A DNA stretch of 58,140 bases. Source: Guillardia theta CCMP2712 (Eukaryota > Cryptophyceae > Pyrenomonadales > Geminigeraceae). The position numbers were made by a program, and so were the translations under genes. The DNA lies in contig NW_005434596.1 of assembly GCF_000315625.1 (NCBI RefSeq), forward strand, positions 172,360 through 230,499. The letters run 5' to 3'. The notes below the pieces were generated by a model. That model did not search any database and was not told the DNA's origin. It worked only from the letters and a program-made list of their open reading frames with translations. This document shows, piece by piece, positions 33,104-44,900 of this stretch (the first letter of the stretch is position 1; each line of letters begins with the position of its first letter).

Positions 33104-36100
33104 TCACTCCTGCTCCTCCTGCTCCTCCTGCTCCTCCTGCTCATGATTGTCATCATCGTCGATAGAAGGCCAGGGGTCCGATGGCGACGCGTCGCCCGTG
33201 AATCGGAGGATGCGGTCAGGAACGTAACGCGGCGCGTCATCTCGCTCGAAGGCCTGAGCAGCAGGGGTCAGGAGCTCCTGCAGGGCAACCCAGCCGCTCC
33301 TCACCTGGATGCCCCCTCCTGGACCCATATCGCTCATGGTGAAGGGAAGAGGGTTGTCAAACTTCATCTCCGCGAAGAATTTCCTGCTCGAGCTCGTCAG
33401 ACTTGGGGAAGGGAAAGGAACGAGAAATAGGAGGGCGGAGGTGGAGGGAGGAGGAAAAAGGAAGGTTCTGAGAGAAGACCATGACGGAAAAGGAGGAGAG
33501 AAGAGTAAGTGGCCGAGAAGGAGGTAGTAGAACGTCAGGATAGCATCTGACCTTCTCCATTTCTTCGGAAGGAACGACTCAATGTCAAGGCAGATGCTTG
33601 CCCTGCGCATGATATCTCAGCACCCGGCAAGCCTCCCTTTGTCTTCTCCCTACCTGTGCTTCATCGCAAACCCCTCCTTGTCCGAGGTCAACTTATCGTA
33701 GGTGATGGTGAGCTGAGCGATGAGGATGTTGAGCATGCCGACCGTGACGCAACTTGAAGAGATTTCAGCGACCGAAGAGCATGAAAGGATGCAACTCACG
33801 TGACGAAGGAAAGGAGGAGGAATCTGGTCAACGACGAGATGTCTGCGTACATTGGCTGAGCTACTCCAAGCACCTGAAGCCAAGTGAGGACGACATTGCG
33901 CGTGAGTGACGACAGATACAGCGCAGAGAGGTAGGGGATAGAGAGAAGGGTACGCTGACGTGGAGAGAGGATGCAGAGAAAAGGTGCAAGAGGCAGAGGA
34001 GGAGGAGGAGGAGGGGAGTACAGAGGATCAAAGTAGAGCTCACCTCTTGGAAGAGGATGACAGTCGTAGAGTCCCACCCCTCGTTGAACGGGCTGTCATG
34101 TAGGATGGAAAGAGCAGAGCCAAACGCTGCACATACGTCAGGTCAGGAGGCCTACACCCTCATATTGGGGAGGTGGAGCAGCAGGGGAGGAAAACAATCG
34201 TGTGTCACCAGCAATCAAGATGAGAATCATGATGAGCGAATGGCTCAAATCGTCAAGCATGATCCCGATGGTGTAGGTGAACGCTGCCATGGTCGTCGAC
34301 AGGATGCTGACCTGTGGGTGTCGACATTCAGTGAGACTCTCGGAGTGAGATGCAGCAGCAGAGGAGACAATGAGAAAGAGGAAAACGAGATAAGCATCAA
34401 CGAGCGATCTTCATCACCTGGAACATCTGCACCCACAACATGATGGAGACCACTGCCCATCCCGCTCGATCGCTCATGTCCTTCTGTGTGGACGATCCTC
34501 CGGTCGCGGAGGTAACTGCTCCGCCCGATTTCGCCGCAGCGAGAAGTCTCCGGAAGTGGGAGGAGACCCCGTCGTCTGCCACACTCGCTGCCAACCCAAG
34601 TCACCCAACATGTCCGGCTCATCCCCATTATGTTCAGCTCACCATGTGATCGACCACTCACGATGCAGGCTGTGACGTTTCCTGTGCTGGCGAGGCATTC
34701 TTCGTTGACACAAACCTTGAGGATCAATCAGAGGCCGACTGGTGGAGTGACGGGCGTCACCGGAACGTGAGTAGCGAAGATGAAGATGAGGAGGATGCAA
34801 GAAGTGATCCGAAGGAGGTTCCAGATACTTGCGATCGCCCTGTAAGAACACGAAGACTGTCAGAGCACAACAACCCTTCCCCACAACTTGGCACCTTGGG
34901 AAATGAATCGTGACAGATCCCATCTTGATGGGGATCATCAACCCCTTCCTGAGATGAGAGACCACCACCCACATCTGCCGGCAGCAAGTCAGATTCAAGT
35001 CCCATCCCCACAATCCGTTTACCTGCAGGACGAGCGTGCATACTGCCATGCTCATCAAAAGGTCTCTGACCCACTGAGCAACCACATGTCAAGACGAGCA
35101 AGTGCCACGGCAGCCATGCTTACTTGCAGCGAATCGTCGCAGGCGGAAGGGTCTTGCACGTGCCCGCACATGAATGCGACGAGCATGATCACGTACCAGA
35201 ACTCTTTCAAGCAAAAGATCTGCAGCCCGAACTTCTTCCATTTGAGATCCAACGTCTTGCACACTGCTGGGTGTCTGAACGTTTGATTGTCGCCTGCAAA
35301 GGACATGTAAGAGCACACGGAATCAATTGAAGCAACGGACCGAGGGCCACAAGGCGAGCCAACGGCGAAGTCCAGGGATCCTTAGACTTGTCAGGGTTGC
35401 CGTAGATGTCTTCGATGTAATAGTTGACACGGATCTTGATTGAATTCGGTCAGTCTGGCGTCGGCTTGCCAACACCATCGACCCTCACCTTGCGTCCCTG
35501 CATCTTCTCTTTCGAATGCCAGAGCAGACCATCCAGTAAAGTGGTCAGCAGACTGGGACTTTCTCGTCCCAGCTCGCCGAGGAGATCGTCATGGTACTTA
35601 AAAAGAACCTACGGCGATGGTTCAGGCATGATTCCTTGCTAAAATCCACATACATCTCTCCCGTAGTAGTATCCGTGAATGTCCGCACGAATTGTTAGGA
35701 GATCACTGCATTTGACATTCACTTCACAACATGAAAGAAAAATTTGTGATACCTGATGATAAACTCTGCAATGGCGTACTTGCCATCGTGCAATGCCCAA
35801 TACAGCGGAGAGATTACCGCGCCATTGATATCAATCTAGAGAACCAAAATCACCATCGTGTCAATACCCATCATGTGTGACTTCTCAAATCAACGTTCCA
35901 AGTTGATGACATTCATCGATAGAGACAATCAATATACCTGGCAGAGCCATTCCGATCGTAAATTTCGGGGAGCTGATGCAATTGCCTGCTGCAACGCGTC
36001 GACGTTTCCGCCGACAAGGGCATGCGTGATAGCATTTCCACCCATGTTCAATCCCTTAGAGATGCTGTTCGCAGCTCTTTTCCAGATCTGCGCAGAGGAA

Positions 36101-39100
36101 CAGTTCAGCATCGCATGCCCAATTTCTCGTTTGATTGCATGGATGAAAGTGATGTACTCGTGAAGGTGACAGCAAAGGTTGTCATGTGACTCACCGACAA
36201 CCAGGCGCTGTTTGCGCGGTCACTCCAAGTCTCTCCAAGGATCTGCAAAGGGCCCATGAGGAACACGAATGATCTCACAGCCCATCCAACCTCTTGCACA
36301 GTGCAGATGAGGGCGTTTCCGAACGGTCCGAGGTATTCCGATCGAACGCCGTAACGGATGTGACGAATGGTCAACTCGAAGAGCTGCTCGAAGAACCCCT
36401 GGAAGAGGCTTGAGATCGCAGCACAGCAGGGGAGGAAAGTACCTCGGGGTCAGATATACTCATCATAAGCATTGCCATGATGTGATGGATCAAATGGCCC
36501 CACCTGTGGCCACGAAGTCAGGAGGTGTATGTGTAAGCAGAAAATAGTTTTGTACATCTTGAGGGAGCGACGGAAGAGATGAGTTTGTTCCGGCGACTAT
36601 ATCAAAGTTCTGATTAGTTGAAGGAGACGACGAGAGCAAGGTGCTGCATACCAAATCGTTCAAGTGCTTCCAGAAGATCTTTCCAAGCTCCTGCAAATTT
36701 GAGTATCAGCACACAGCAATACAAAGTGGAGTATCTTCGTGAACCTCGACGTCAGTGCGCTGTTTCACAGTCTCCCAGCTGAGCATAACAACTTCGTTCC
36801 TCTTTGACTCGAAGCCAAGAAGTTCGCCAGAGAGTGCCTTGAAGGTAGAATTCAGCTATTCATCGCCATCAACCCATCCGGTTCAACCTTCGAGATCGAC
36901 CTCCAATACCATCGGAACGAATCATTGACGATATTGGTCCATCTGCCAACAACCAGTCATTCTTGTAGAACATCGACTTCATCCGCATTGCCTGTCCTTG
37001 CCCAAAGTCGCCTTCGCTGCATTCTCAAATGCCTCCCCGACAGTGGGGACGTGCGAGGCCCTCATGCCCCTGCCGATCTTGCTAAGTGGATTGCAAACGT
37101 CCTCTACGTCTTTACCATCTGTACAGCCGAGGAGCAAAGATGTAAACTTGTTCGATTTGCTGCTCAGGCTCCCAGACGAGTTTTGCCGCTGCCATGATAA
37201 ACCCTAAGATATTCTTGACAAGCTCTTCCTGATATGACACGAAAGTTTCAGAAATTAAGAAAACCTGCAGGATGGGAAATCAAAGTAGCTTTCGCACCAC
37301 AGCTTCTTCGTTGATAGCAATCCCAAGAATGGAGCGATTTTGTTTGCCCCCAGTCCCGTCTAGACGATGAAGAGTTACAATCCCAGACAGAATCATGAGC
37401 AAGGCAGCATCATTTGAATAGAGCAGCACTCACTTTGTCCATTCTCATTGCCTTGAGGTTTCTTCTGCGCACTGACATTGAGGAGATGTGAAACCTGAAT
37501 ACGTTTAAAACACGCAATGATGAAAAATTGCAAGACTTCTACCTCCGATGCATTGGCATTCCCGTACTTTGAGTTTCCCTTATCTTTTTTTGGCTTTTTC
37601 GTCTTGTCAGTGTCCATGATTCCTCCATTGATCTTCAACATGGACAGGGAGAGGAGCTCCTCGAAGATAGACGGGCAAGTAACCGACAACTCCGCACGTA
37701 AAATCTTGAGCAAGTTGTCCTGGTTGCCTGGCTCCTCTAGGAATTTAACGCTTTCCTCCATCACGCCAGCAAAGTTCTCGCCATCCTGTATGGCCTCCGA
37801 CATGCTCTCACAAACCATTGAGAAGACCACCCCCCAGGCTTTCTCGACTTCTGGGGTCCAGTCCGGTCCAGCGGCTTCAGAGAGCACACTCATGAAAACA
37901 GGCCCCATCAAGGGGATGTGGTGAGGCCTTACTCTATATTTTACGTGTCTGAGGCCCAAGCAAGAGACCTGCTGCTTCATGTTGTCGGGATCGTCGGCGA
38001 AGGAAACGAGCATACCGAGCATGTCACCCATCTTCACTGCCATGTAAACACGCGGTTGGGTGAAGAGAGATGCGACATTGGGTGCCAATCGGAACAGATG
38101 ATCATACACCATCTCACCAAGATCACTTGGCTCATAGTGCTCCATGATAATATCCCAGCAATCTCTAACAATGGAAAGAGTTGATCCAACATCCTTCAAC
38201 GATTGCTCCAAAGCCTCAGAGAGATAATTCCACATCCAAGACCATGCTCTTCGCTCTTCTGGCAGAAAATCATCTGCCAGAGCGGCCCTGAACACTCCAA
38301 GTACCACATCTTTCATCAAGGGCATCTGGCTACCCTTCACACCTTTACGATGGTGCATTGGGGCCAATTCAGCGATCTTCACATAGATGCTTGCTGGCGA
38401 TTGTACGTTCTCTACAATGCTCGAGAGCATGTCAACAAATTTGGTTCCCTGCACTGAACTGTTTGTGAAGCGAAAAAGAGGCTCCAACTCATCATTATCA
38501 CGGACAGAGGAATAAATGCTCGATCCGATTTCAGTGTAAGACATGCTCTTCAGAACTTTGTTCCAAGAGGCAACCACATGCCCAGAATGCTGAATCCATT
38601 TCCCCATGTCCACTGGAGGTGCTTTGCCAAACTTGACATTCACATTCCTTTTCCTGTGTCTACTTGGGCGGTAGACACCGCCTGCCTTGTTCAAGTTGGT
38701 TCCACGATAACGACTGTTGGAACGACTCATATCGCTCTGGCTGTAGTTGTCCTTGCTGTAGCTCGAGGCAGTGTTCTTCGATTTCACTGAGCGGCTCTCC
38801 CGCGAATGCATCGACCTTGGACTAGTATTCTGCATGCCCATGATTGCAAAAGAAGACGCAAAGGAGCCAGCAGTCCTAGTATCAGACTTGAACGAGTGGG
38901 TACTGTCGATCACAGGTTTGGGGTATACCCCCCCTCCGCCAAGTCCATTTTCATTCAAATGGTTCTTCTCACCTGCGTCAGAATCTGCAGCTTCTTCTTC
39001 TTTGCTCTCATGCAGTGCAGCAAGGGCCATGAATGGGCAGCCCCCACCACCCTGCTTCAGCATATCCTCGTCTACGCCATTCACGGTAGGGTGATGTTCA

Positions 39101-39510
39101 GGCAGCTTCAAAGGAGGAACAGGAAGAACATGCTTCTCGCTAGACACACGCTTCGCCCCATCATCATGAATTGCTGCAGATCCGTTCTCTGACATGCCCA
39201 CATCGGCTACAAACATGTCTACAAGTCGCCACTGAGCTTTCAAGCTGTGCGTACGCATGAAACTATCGGTTGCTTCCTTTCCGTTGCTGCTGCGAAGGAT
39301 ACCAGATCCACCAGGGTGCTCTCGAAGGAAGCTGGTGACGTCAAAGACCATATTGTGGATTATAAGAAGACATTTCGAGTCAGATGACTTCTCAGAAACT
39401 TGCTGTTTCGACCACACTGGGTTTCCCAGCGTCGTTCGCTTTCTGTCGATTGCAGTGAGTATGTCAGCATTTAGCGCCTTGCCTGCAGACATCTTGGCTG
39501 TTCCAGTCAA
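33104..39510 (-). CDS. cytochrome b5 - multi-globin - ankyrin-like - TRP-like ion channel (paralogue 1)
   Basis: Starts MTGTAKMSAGKALNADIL (39510). The first exon of over 650 codons holds cytochrome b5 with both axial His ligands (H65 of HPGG, H88 of MRTHS), a linker with the motif GGCPFMALAAL, globin 1 (SWNKVLKSMSYTEIGSSI... APMHHRKGVK) and globin 2 (VRDCWDIIMEHY... LGLRHVKYRVRPHHIPLMG). Minus-strand exons then give a globin-like segment (VWEPEQQIEQVYIFAPRLY, GMRASHVPTVGEAFENAA, about 37240-37040), a further globin (VVMLSWETVKQRTDVE, LTIRHIRYGVRSEYLGPFG, about 36860-36200), an ankyrin-like region (NAITHALVGGNVDALQQA, ISPLYWALHDGKYAIAEF) and a channel: KEFWYVIMLVAFMCGHV, FTYTIGIMLDDLSHSL, pore AFGSALSILHDSPFNEGW, S6 TVGMLNILIAQLTITYDKL. 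The cytosolic tail ends DPWPSIDDDDNHEQEEQEEQ. Intron positions match paralogue 2. Inferred role: heme/gas or redox-gated cation channel. Confidence 0.85.
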
Positions 39511-41989
39511 AAACCTTCCCGAGAAATGGGACGATCAGCCGAAAGCACGCCGCAAGCTTTGCAACGGTGAGCTTTGCCTCGTCCTCTTAGGGGTTTCAGG
39601 GGGAATAACACACTGACCAATGACAAAGTTGAGAGAACGGGAGCTTTCAAAGAAGAAGAGAGTTGTAGAATGAAGATCGAGCTTAATATCAAGACGAGAG
39701 GAGAATTCAAGTCTTATGATAGGGATTTGTACAGCACCGCTACCTCTACTTCACTCCACCATTGCAACCATGCAGGTCGTATACCCAAAGTCCGGTTACC
39801 GGGGGTCGTCGAAGGAGCGAGTGGGGGTGGGTGGTGGTTGGCGTGTTTGCCAGTAAATTCTTCTTCGCTGACTGGGTGGGGGTAGTATTCACTCATCGCG
39901 AACCGGTGCTTTGCACTTACAATACAGGGGTGTAAAAATATCAAGGTGCAAGAACCATCACCGGTAGTGTCCTAAATGCGAGTCATTGGTGGGTAGGGTT
40001 GAAATTGAGGAAACGGAGTCACCACAGGACTGTCGCCAAGAGGTGCGAAACAATGGGATCTAGTGGGGTGGGGTGGCAGGTCAGGGTGGTAGGGGTGGTA
40101 TGCACAATGAGGAGGCGGGACCACAGTAAAATATAAAACTTTTTTTAGTATTACAGGTACGGTTGTACGAAGATACCGTGGGATTGTGTTTTGAAAATTC
40201 TTTTAAAGAACCCCTTGGCTCCCAAAGGCCCCCCACCCTGCAGCCGATTTTAATGTGGTAGGGTGGGGTCCATGGGTCCACAACGTGACGACCTGCAGAG
40301 CTTTTTCAACCTGGGTGGGGTCTGCAGGTCTCCTAAGAGCATGACTAAGTAAAATGCCAGGACGGCTGAACAGACATAGTCAGGAAGGGCACTCTTGTCC
40401 TTTCCCCGAACCGATGCGTTAGCTTGTCCGTCCGTGAGATATTATTGTTTTTGGCAAGGATATCATGCGCCCCGCCACCCCTACCCTGCTCTTCAAGGTT
40501 CCGACAGTCACCTCTGGTGATACAGTGGTAAAATCTCCCGGAGGTGAATAAACTTCCGGGGTGGGATAGTGAGAACGGGGGGGTCCTATCAGCGGGGGTC
40601 ATTGTGAGTAACTGTACATCGGGGGAGGGGGAGAGGGGAGGGCAGGGGGTTGAGACTGGGTGGCCTCCGGGCGTCCCTGGCCCTCGGGAATGACGAAGGG
40701 AATTCTCCTGCACCCCTATTTGGACGGGTGGGTGGTGGGGTCGTAACAAGAGTGTTACTTTTCGAACCAAAAAAGGAATATCCCAAAAGAGAACCTTTCG
40801 AGAAATTTGGGAAGCCGGGGACGGATGGGTGGTGTCAGCTTCTTGTCACATCTCGGTATCTCCAGATGGACCCATGTGACGTGTGGTACCCCACCCTTGC
40901 CGAAACCCCATGATACATGGGGTGCGGCGTATCTTTTAAAATGTTTCTAATCTTAAAAGATACTTTACGACTGCCTCCTTGCAAGGGACCCGAATCCTTC
41001 CTGTTCTGTTTGTGCTTACCCCGAAGTTTTGTCAAGTACCCACCCCACTAGAGACCATTCCTTCCTGACCCCCACCCACCTTTATGGTAAAACTTACCCG
41101 TGTTCCTACCATTGCGTCCCACCTACCCATATGTGTACCTGGCCACCCGGGGCGATACAACCCTGTCCCTATCACCCACCAACGGCCTCCTCATATTCGG
41201 TACACAGTACCCCTACCCCCCTGCTCCCAAAGAATGTACACTCATGGACCACCCACCACCTGGCAAAACAGCGGTCTTAATCATCCACTATGGCGAGAGA
41301 AGATTATGAGAAGATTATGAGAAGGGTTATGCGCAGGGAAAAAGAGGACAGGACAGGACACAAGCTCATGGAGTAGACGGAAATGGGCTTACCTGCTGAT
41401 GATGTTGATGACGCAGAACGAGGAGGGCTCTTGAGAGTAATGCAGGGGGAGAAGCTGGACGTCCTAAGTGAAAATGGACTAATATGATTACTGGTGTTAT
41501 CAGGAAAGGATAATGGCACGACCCTCAAGTGGTAGATCAACACGCAGTTGATACTCTGTTGTGTTTGCTTGTGCAAGCAATATGAATGCAAGCACAAGAT
41601 AAGGAGGAATTCAGAATGGACGTGGCGGTAGTAGAACTCGAAACAGTGAATCATGAAAGGCTTCAAGAAAGGCTTCGGTGTGTTTCTCTGTCTTTCATCA
41701 GTTTTCCAACATGTCGAGGTCATAAGTTGTAGGAAAGCTAGAGCATTGGCCATATTAGACCATGGAGGAAAATAGATAGACGTGGCAGACCTTACTAGTG
41801 TTACTAGTCTCATGTTTTTGTTGCGAAATAATGCTCACACTGTGTCGCCAACCTGCTAATCGTTACTGCCAGGAGATGAGCAGCAAGTGAATCGGTTTGC
41901 ATCTCGGAGGATCTTGTTATAAGCTTTGATCTGTGTTTCTTTACCGTGGAGCTCAGACAGTGTGGTAGTATCCCGAGCCATCAGTCAGG
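39511..41989. promoter_or_regulatory. bidirectional intergenic region between the two heme-channel genes
   Basis: 2.5 kb shared upstream region of the divergent channel paralogues. About 39740-40880 is rich in GGGGTGGGG and GGTAGGGGTGG words on the plus strand, and about 40890-41280 is rich in the complementary CCCCACCC/CCCTACCCC words, with a short ATACATGGGGT-type inverted word near 40910 at the switch. Proximal 100-300 bp on each side are ordinary. An open frame on the minus strand at 41304-41813 has no protein-like features. Promoter function is inferred from head-to-head arrangement only. Confidence 0.5.
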
Positions 41990-44900
41990 ATGGACTTTCA
42001 CGCCATGAGACTCCCTGAAGATGTTTTGGAGAAGATCCAGGATGAGCGAGACAGGCTCGGCCATCCTGTGCTCACAGATGCTGATCTCGTTGAAGCACGA
42101 TCCGAAGGGAAGATGTTGATCATCATTGCCGGGATGGTCTTCGACGTGACCAAGTTCCTCGAGGAACACCCAGGGGGCTTCGAGGCGCTCGAGCGCCACA
42201 TTGGAAGAGATGCCTCTGATCCTTTCTTCGAGCGCCATGACAACCCTGCTTTCCAGCTGTTGCCGAGGTATTACTATGCCGACTATGCTGCTGATGATGG
42301 TACGGCTGCGTTTGGCGAGCTGCCAATCCTGAGGGAGGAGAGCGGCGAGACCTCGATGAACGAAGACGAGGCCACTGCAGATGCTGAGCTCAAGGCACGC
42401 ACTGATGAATCCCATGAGGATCATCATGAAGATCAGGACGATGAACGCGCTGGTTCGGGTTACAAGGAAGATCTGCCCGAGGGCGTAACTGAAACTGCGG
42501 GTGCCGCAGGCCCTTCGCAGGAGGGAGTAGTACCTGCCATGGTTTTGGATGCAAAAGAGAATGGTGTGCTGGAAAATGGATCTTCAGAGGAAGCGCATTC
42601 GGAGGTAGATTCAAAGCCTGATGAGGAGGAGAAAAGGAAAAATTCCAAGGATGATGACAAGCACAGTGTAGCTACAACAGAGTGCAACCAGCCGCCGACT
42701 CTGAACATTCCTGCAACAGGATGTCCTTTTATGGCTCTAGCGATGCTCAAAGAAGCAGGCCACGAACCCGTCACACCTAGCAAGACCATGTCGAGAACGG
42801 GAAGCTTCAAAATGAGATCAGGCTCAGACGACATGACTTCGAATAATCCGTATGGCTCTTTCAGTTCTTTTCCGAACAAAGCGACTGAGTCACCGAGATC
42901 GGTCAGATCTCGAGAAGATCTCTCTTCCTCGAGGCCCACCACAACTAAGAACAGCAGCAGCATGAACTCAAGGTCTCGCAAGGGCAGGGGAACTAACATC
43001 AACAAGGCTGGAGGTGTGTTCCGTGGACAAATGCACCGCAAACGGCGTCTCGCCAAGCTGAAGAAGGCTCCTCCTATCGATCAGTACCTATGGGACCTGC
43101 ACTCTGCTCGTATTGCATCAAGTTGGACCGAGTTGGTGAAGAAGTCGGATTACGCAGAGATCGGACGTCGCATTTATGGCTCAGTGAAGGCGAACGACAC
43201 TTTGGAACCTCTCTTTCGCTTCACAAACCAAACTGTGCAAGGCACAAAATTCGTTGATATGCTCTCCAGCATCGTTGAGAACATCAACAACCCGCAGACT
43301 ATCTTTGAAAAAGTGAACGAGCTGGCCCCGATGCATCACAGGAAAGGTGTGAAGGCAGCGCACATGCCAATAATGAAGGGCATTATTGTTTCGTTGCTGA
43401 AGCATGTGCTCGGAGACGAATTCACCAACGAGGATGAAGAAGCTTGGAATTGGATATGGCAGTATCTCACACAGATTCTCGATCAGTCCTTGCAGGATGT
43501 TGGCTCCAACTTGGGTCTCGTAAGAGAATGCTGGGACTCAATTTGTGAACAGTACACGACAAATGAACTTGGTGAGATGGTGTACGACCATTTGTTCAAG
43601 ATGGCTCCAAACCTGACAATGTTGTTCACGAAACCAAGATCGTACATGGCTGTGAAGATGGGCGACATGTTGTCCATGCTCGTGTCCTTCGCCGACAGCT
43701 CTGAATCGATGAAGCAGCAGATTTCATGGCTGGGTTTGCGCCACGTCAAGTACAAGATCAGACCCCATCACATCCCGCTGATGGGACCGGTCTTCCTTGC
43801 TGTTGTGGCAGAAGCAGCTGGTGTGCACTGGTCGCAAGACACAGAGAAGGCGTGGTCTGTCCTCTTCAATATGGTTTGTGTCAACATGGCAGATGCGATA
43901 CAGGAGGGGGAGGAGTATGCAGAGGCTCTAGAGAAGGCGATCGGAATCTTGAAGGAGCAGGTGGACGCGACCAGCATGGTGGCAACGATCAGAGCAGAGC
44001 TGGCGACCAACTGCCCTTCCATGTTCGACGACGAGGCGAGCTCTGGGTCCAAGGGGTTGTCGAGGCTGAAACGTAGCGGACGGCTCATGTCGGTCTCATC
44101 CGGCAACCCAAGCAATGAGTCGGTCAAGTCAGGCTCGGATAGGAGGGGAAGCGTTCCCGATCTTGCGTTGCATGATGTGAGTATCTTGCAGTGTAGTGCG
44201 CTGTACTGAAAGAGATGTCAAAAGGTTTCGCATCTCCTTCATGCCAGTGCTGCGAAAAAGAAAGAGCCAGAAAGTGAGACGATTGCTCTGAGTGATTTGT
44301 AGCTTGTTTGATGATGAGAACTCCAGGGAAGCTGAGTACAACCGGAACGTCCCGACCGAATGCGAACACTTTTGAAGGGATGGCGGAGGAAACGACCGTG
44401 AACATCATCGAGAGCGTGTACGACTTCTTCCTGGAGACCGGACAGAATGTTTGGGACCCTGAGAAGCAGATGGAAATTGTTGCGATCTGTGCTCCTCGCC
44501 TGTTTGCATGGTTGATCCTGAACTCCAAGTGGAGCGGAAAGTTGACCTGGACCATGGCAGGGGCATGAGGGAGAAGCATCTGAAAGATGTATGGTTGGCG
44601 ATCGAGCGAGCAATCACCAAGACTGCGGAGAGCCTGTAACAATGTCGTGCTCTCGCCTCACTGGTTCTGAACTGTTTGTCAGGTTCGATGAGAGGATGAT
44701 AAGCTCCCTTCGCTGGTTCTGGAAAAGCATCTCCGAGGTGACCTTTCCCCAGTTGTGCCTCCGAGCTCTGCAATTCTTTGCCATGGCTCGCGTTGCCGAT
44801 TAATGCTGCCAGCTAATAGAGATTGTGCTGTCCTCTGTCTCCAGTGTTGGCAACTGTGCTCCATGTTATTTCCTTGTACGTGGTCCTGGATCTGAGATCT

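Noticed and set aside
39740-41290. Interstitial telomere
   Set aside because: The G-rich words are irregular and not a tandem array of a fixed unit, so only a loose resemblance remains.
41304-41813. 169-codon frame on the minus strand between the two channel genes
   Set aside because: Composition is low-complexity Ser/Leu/Cys without domain pattern, it ends amid repeat-like sequence, and there is no matching frame upstream of the other paralogue.
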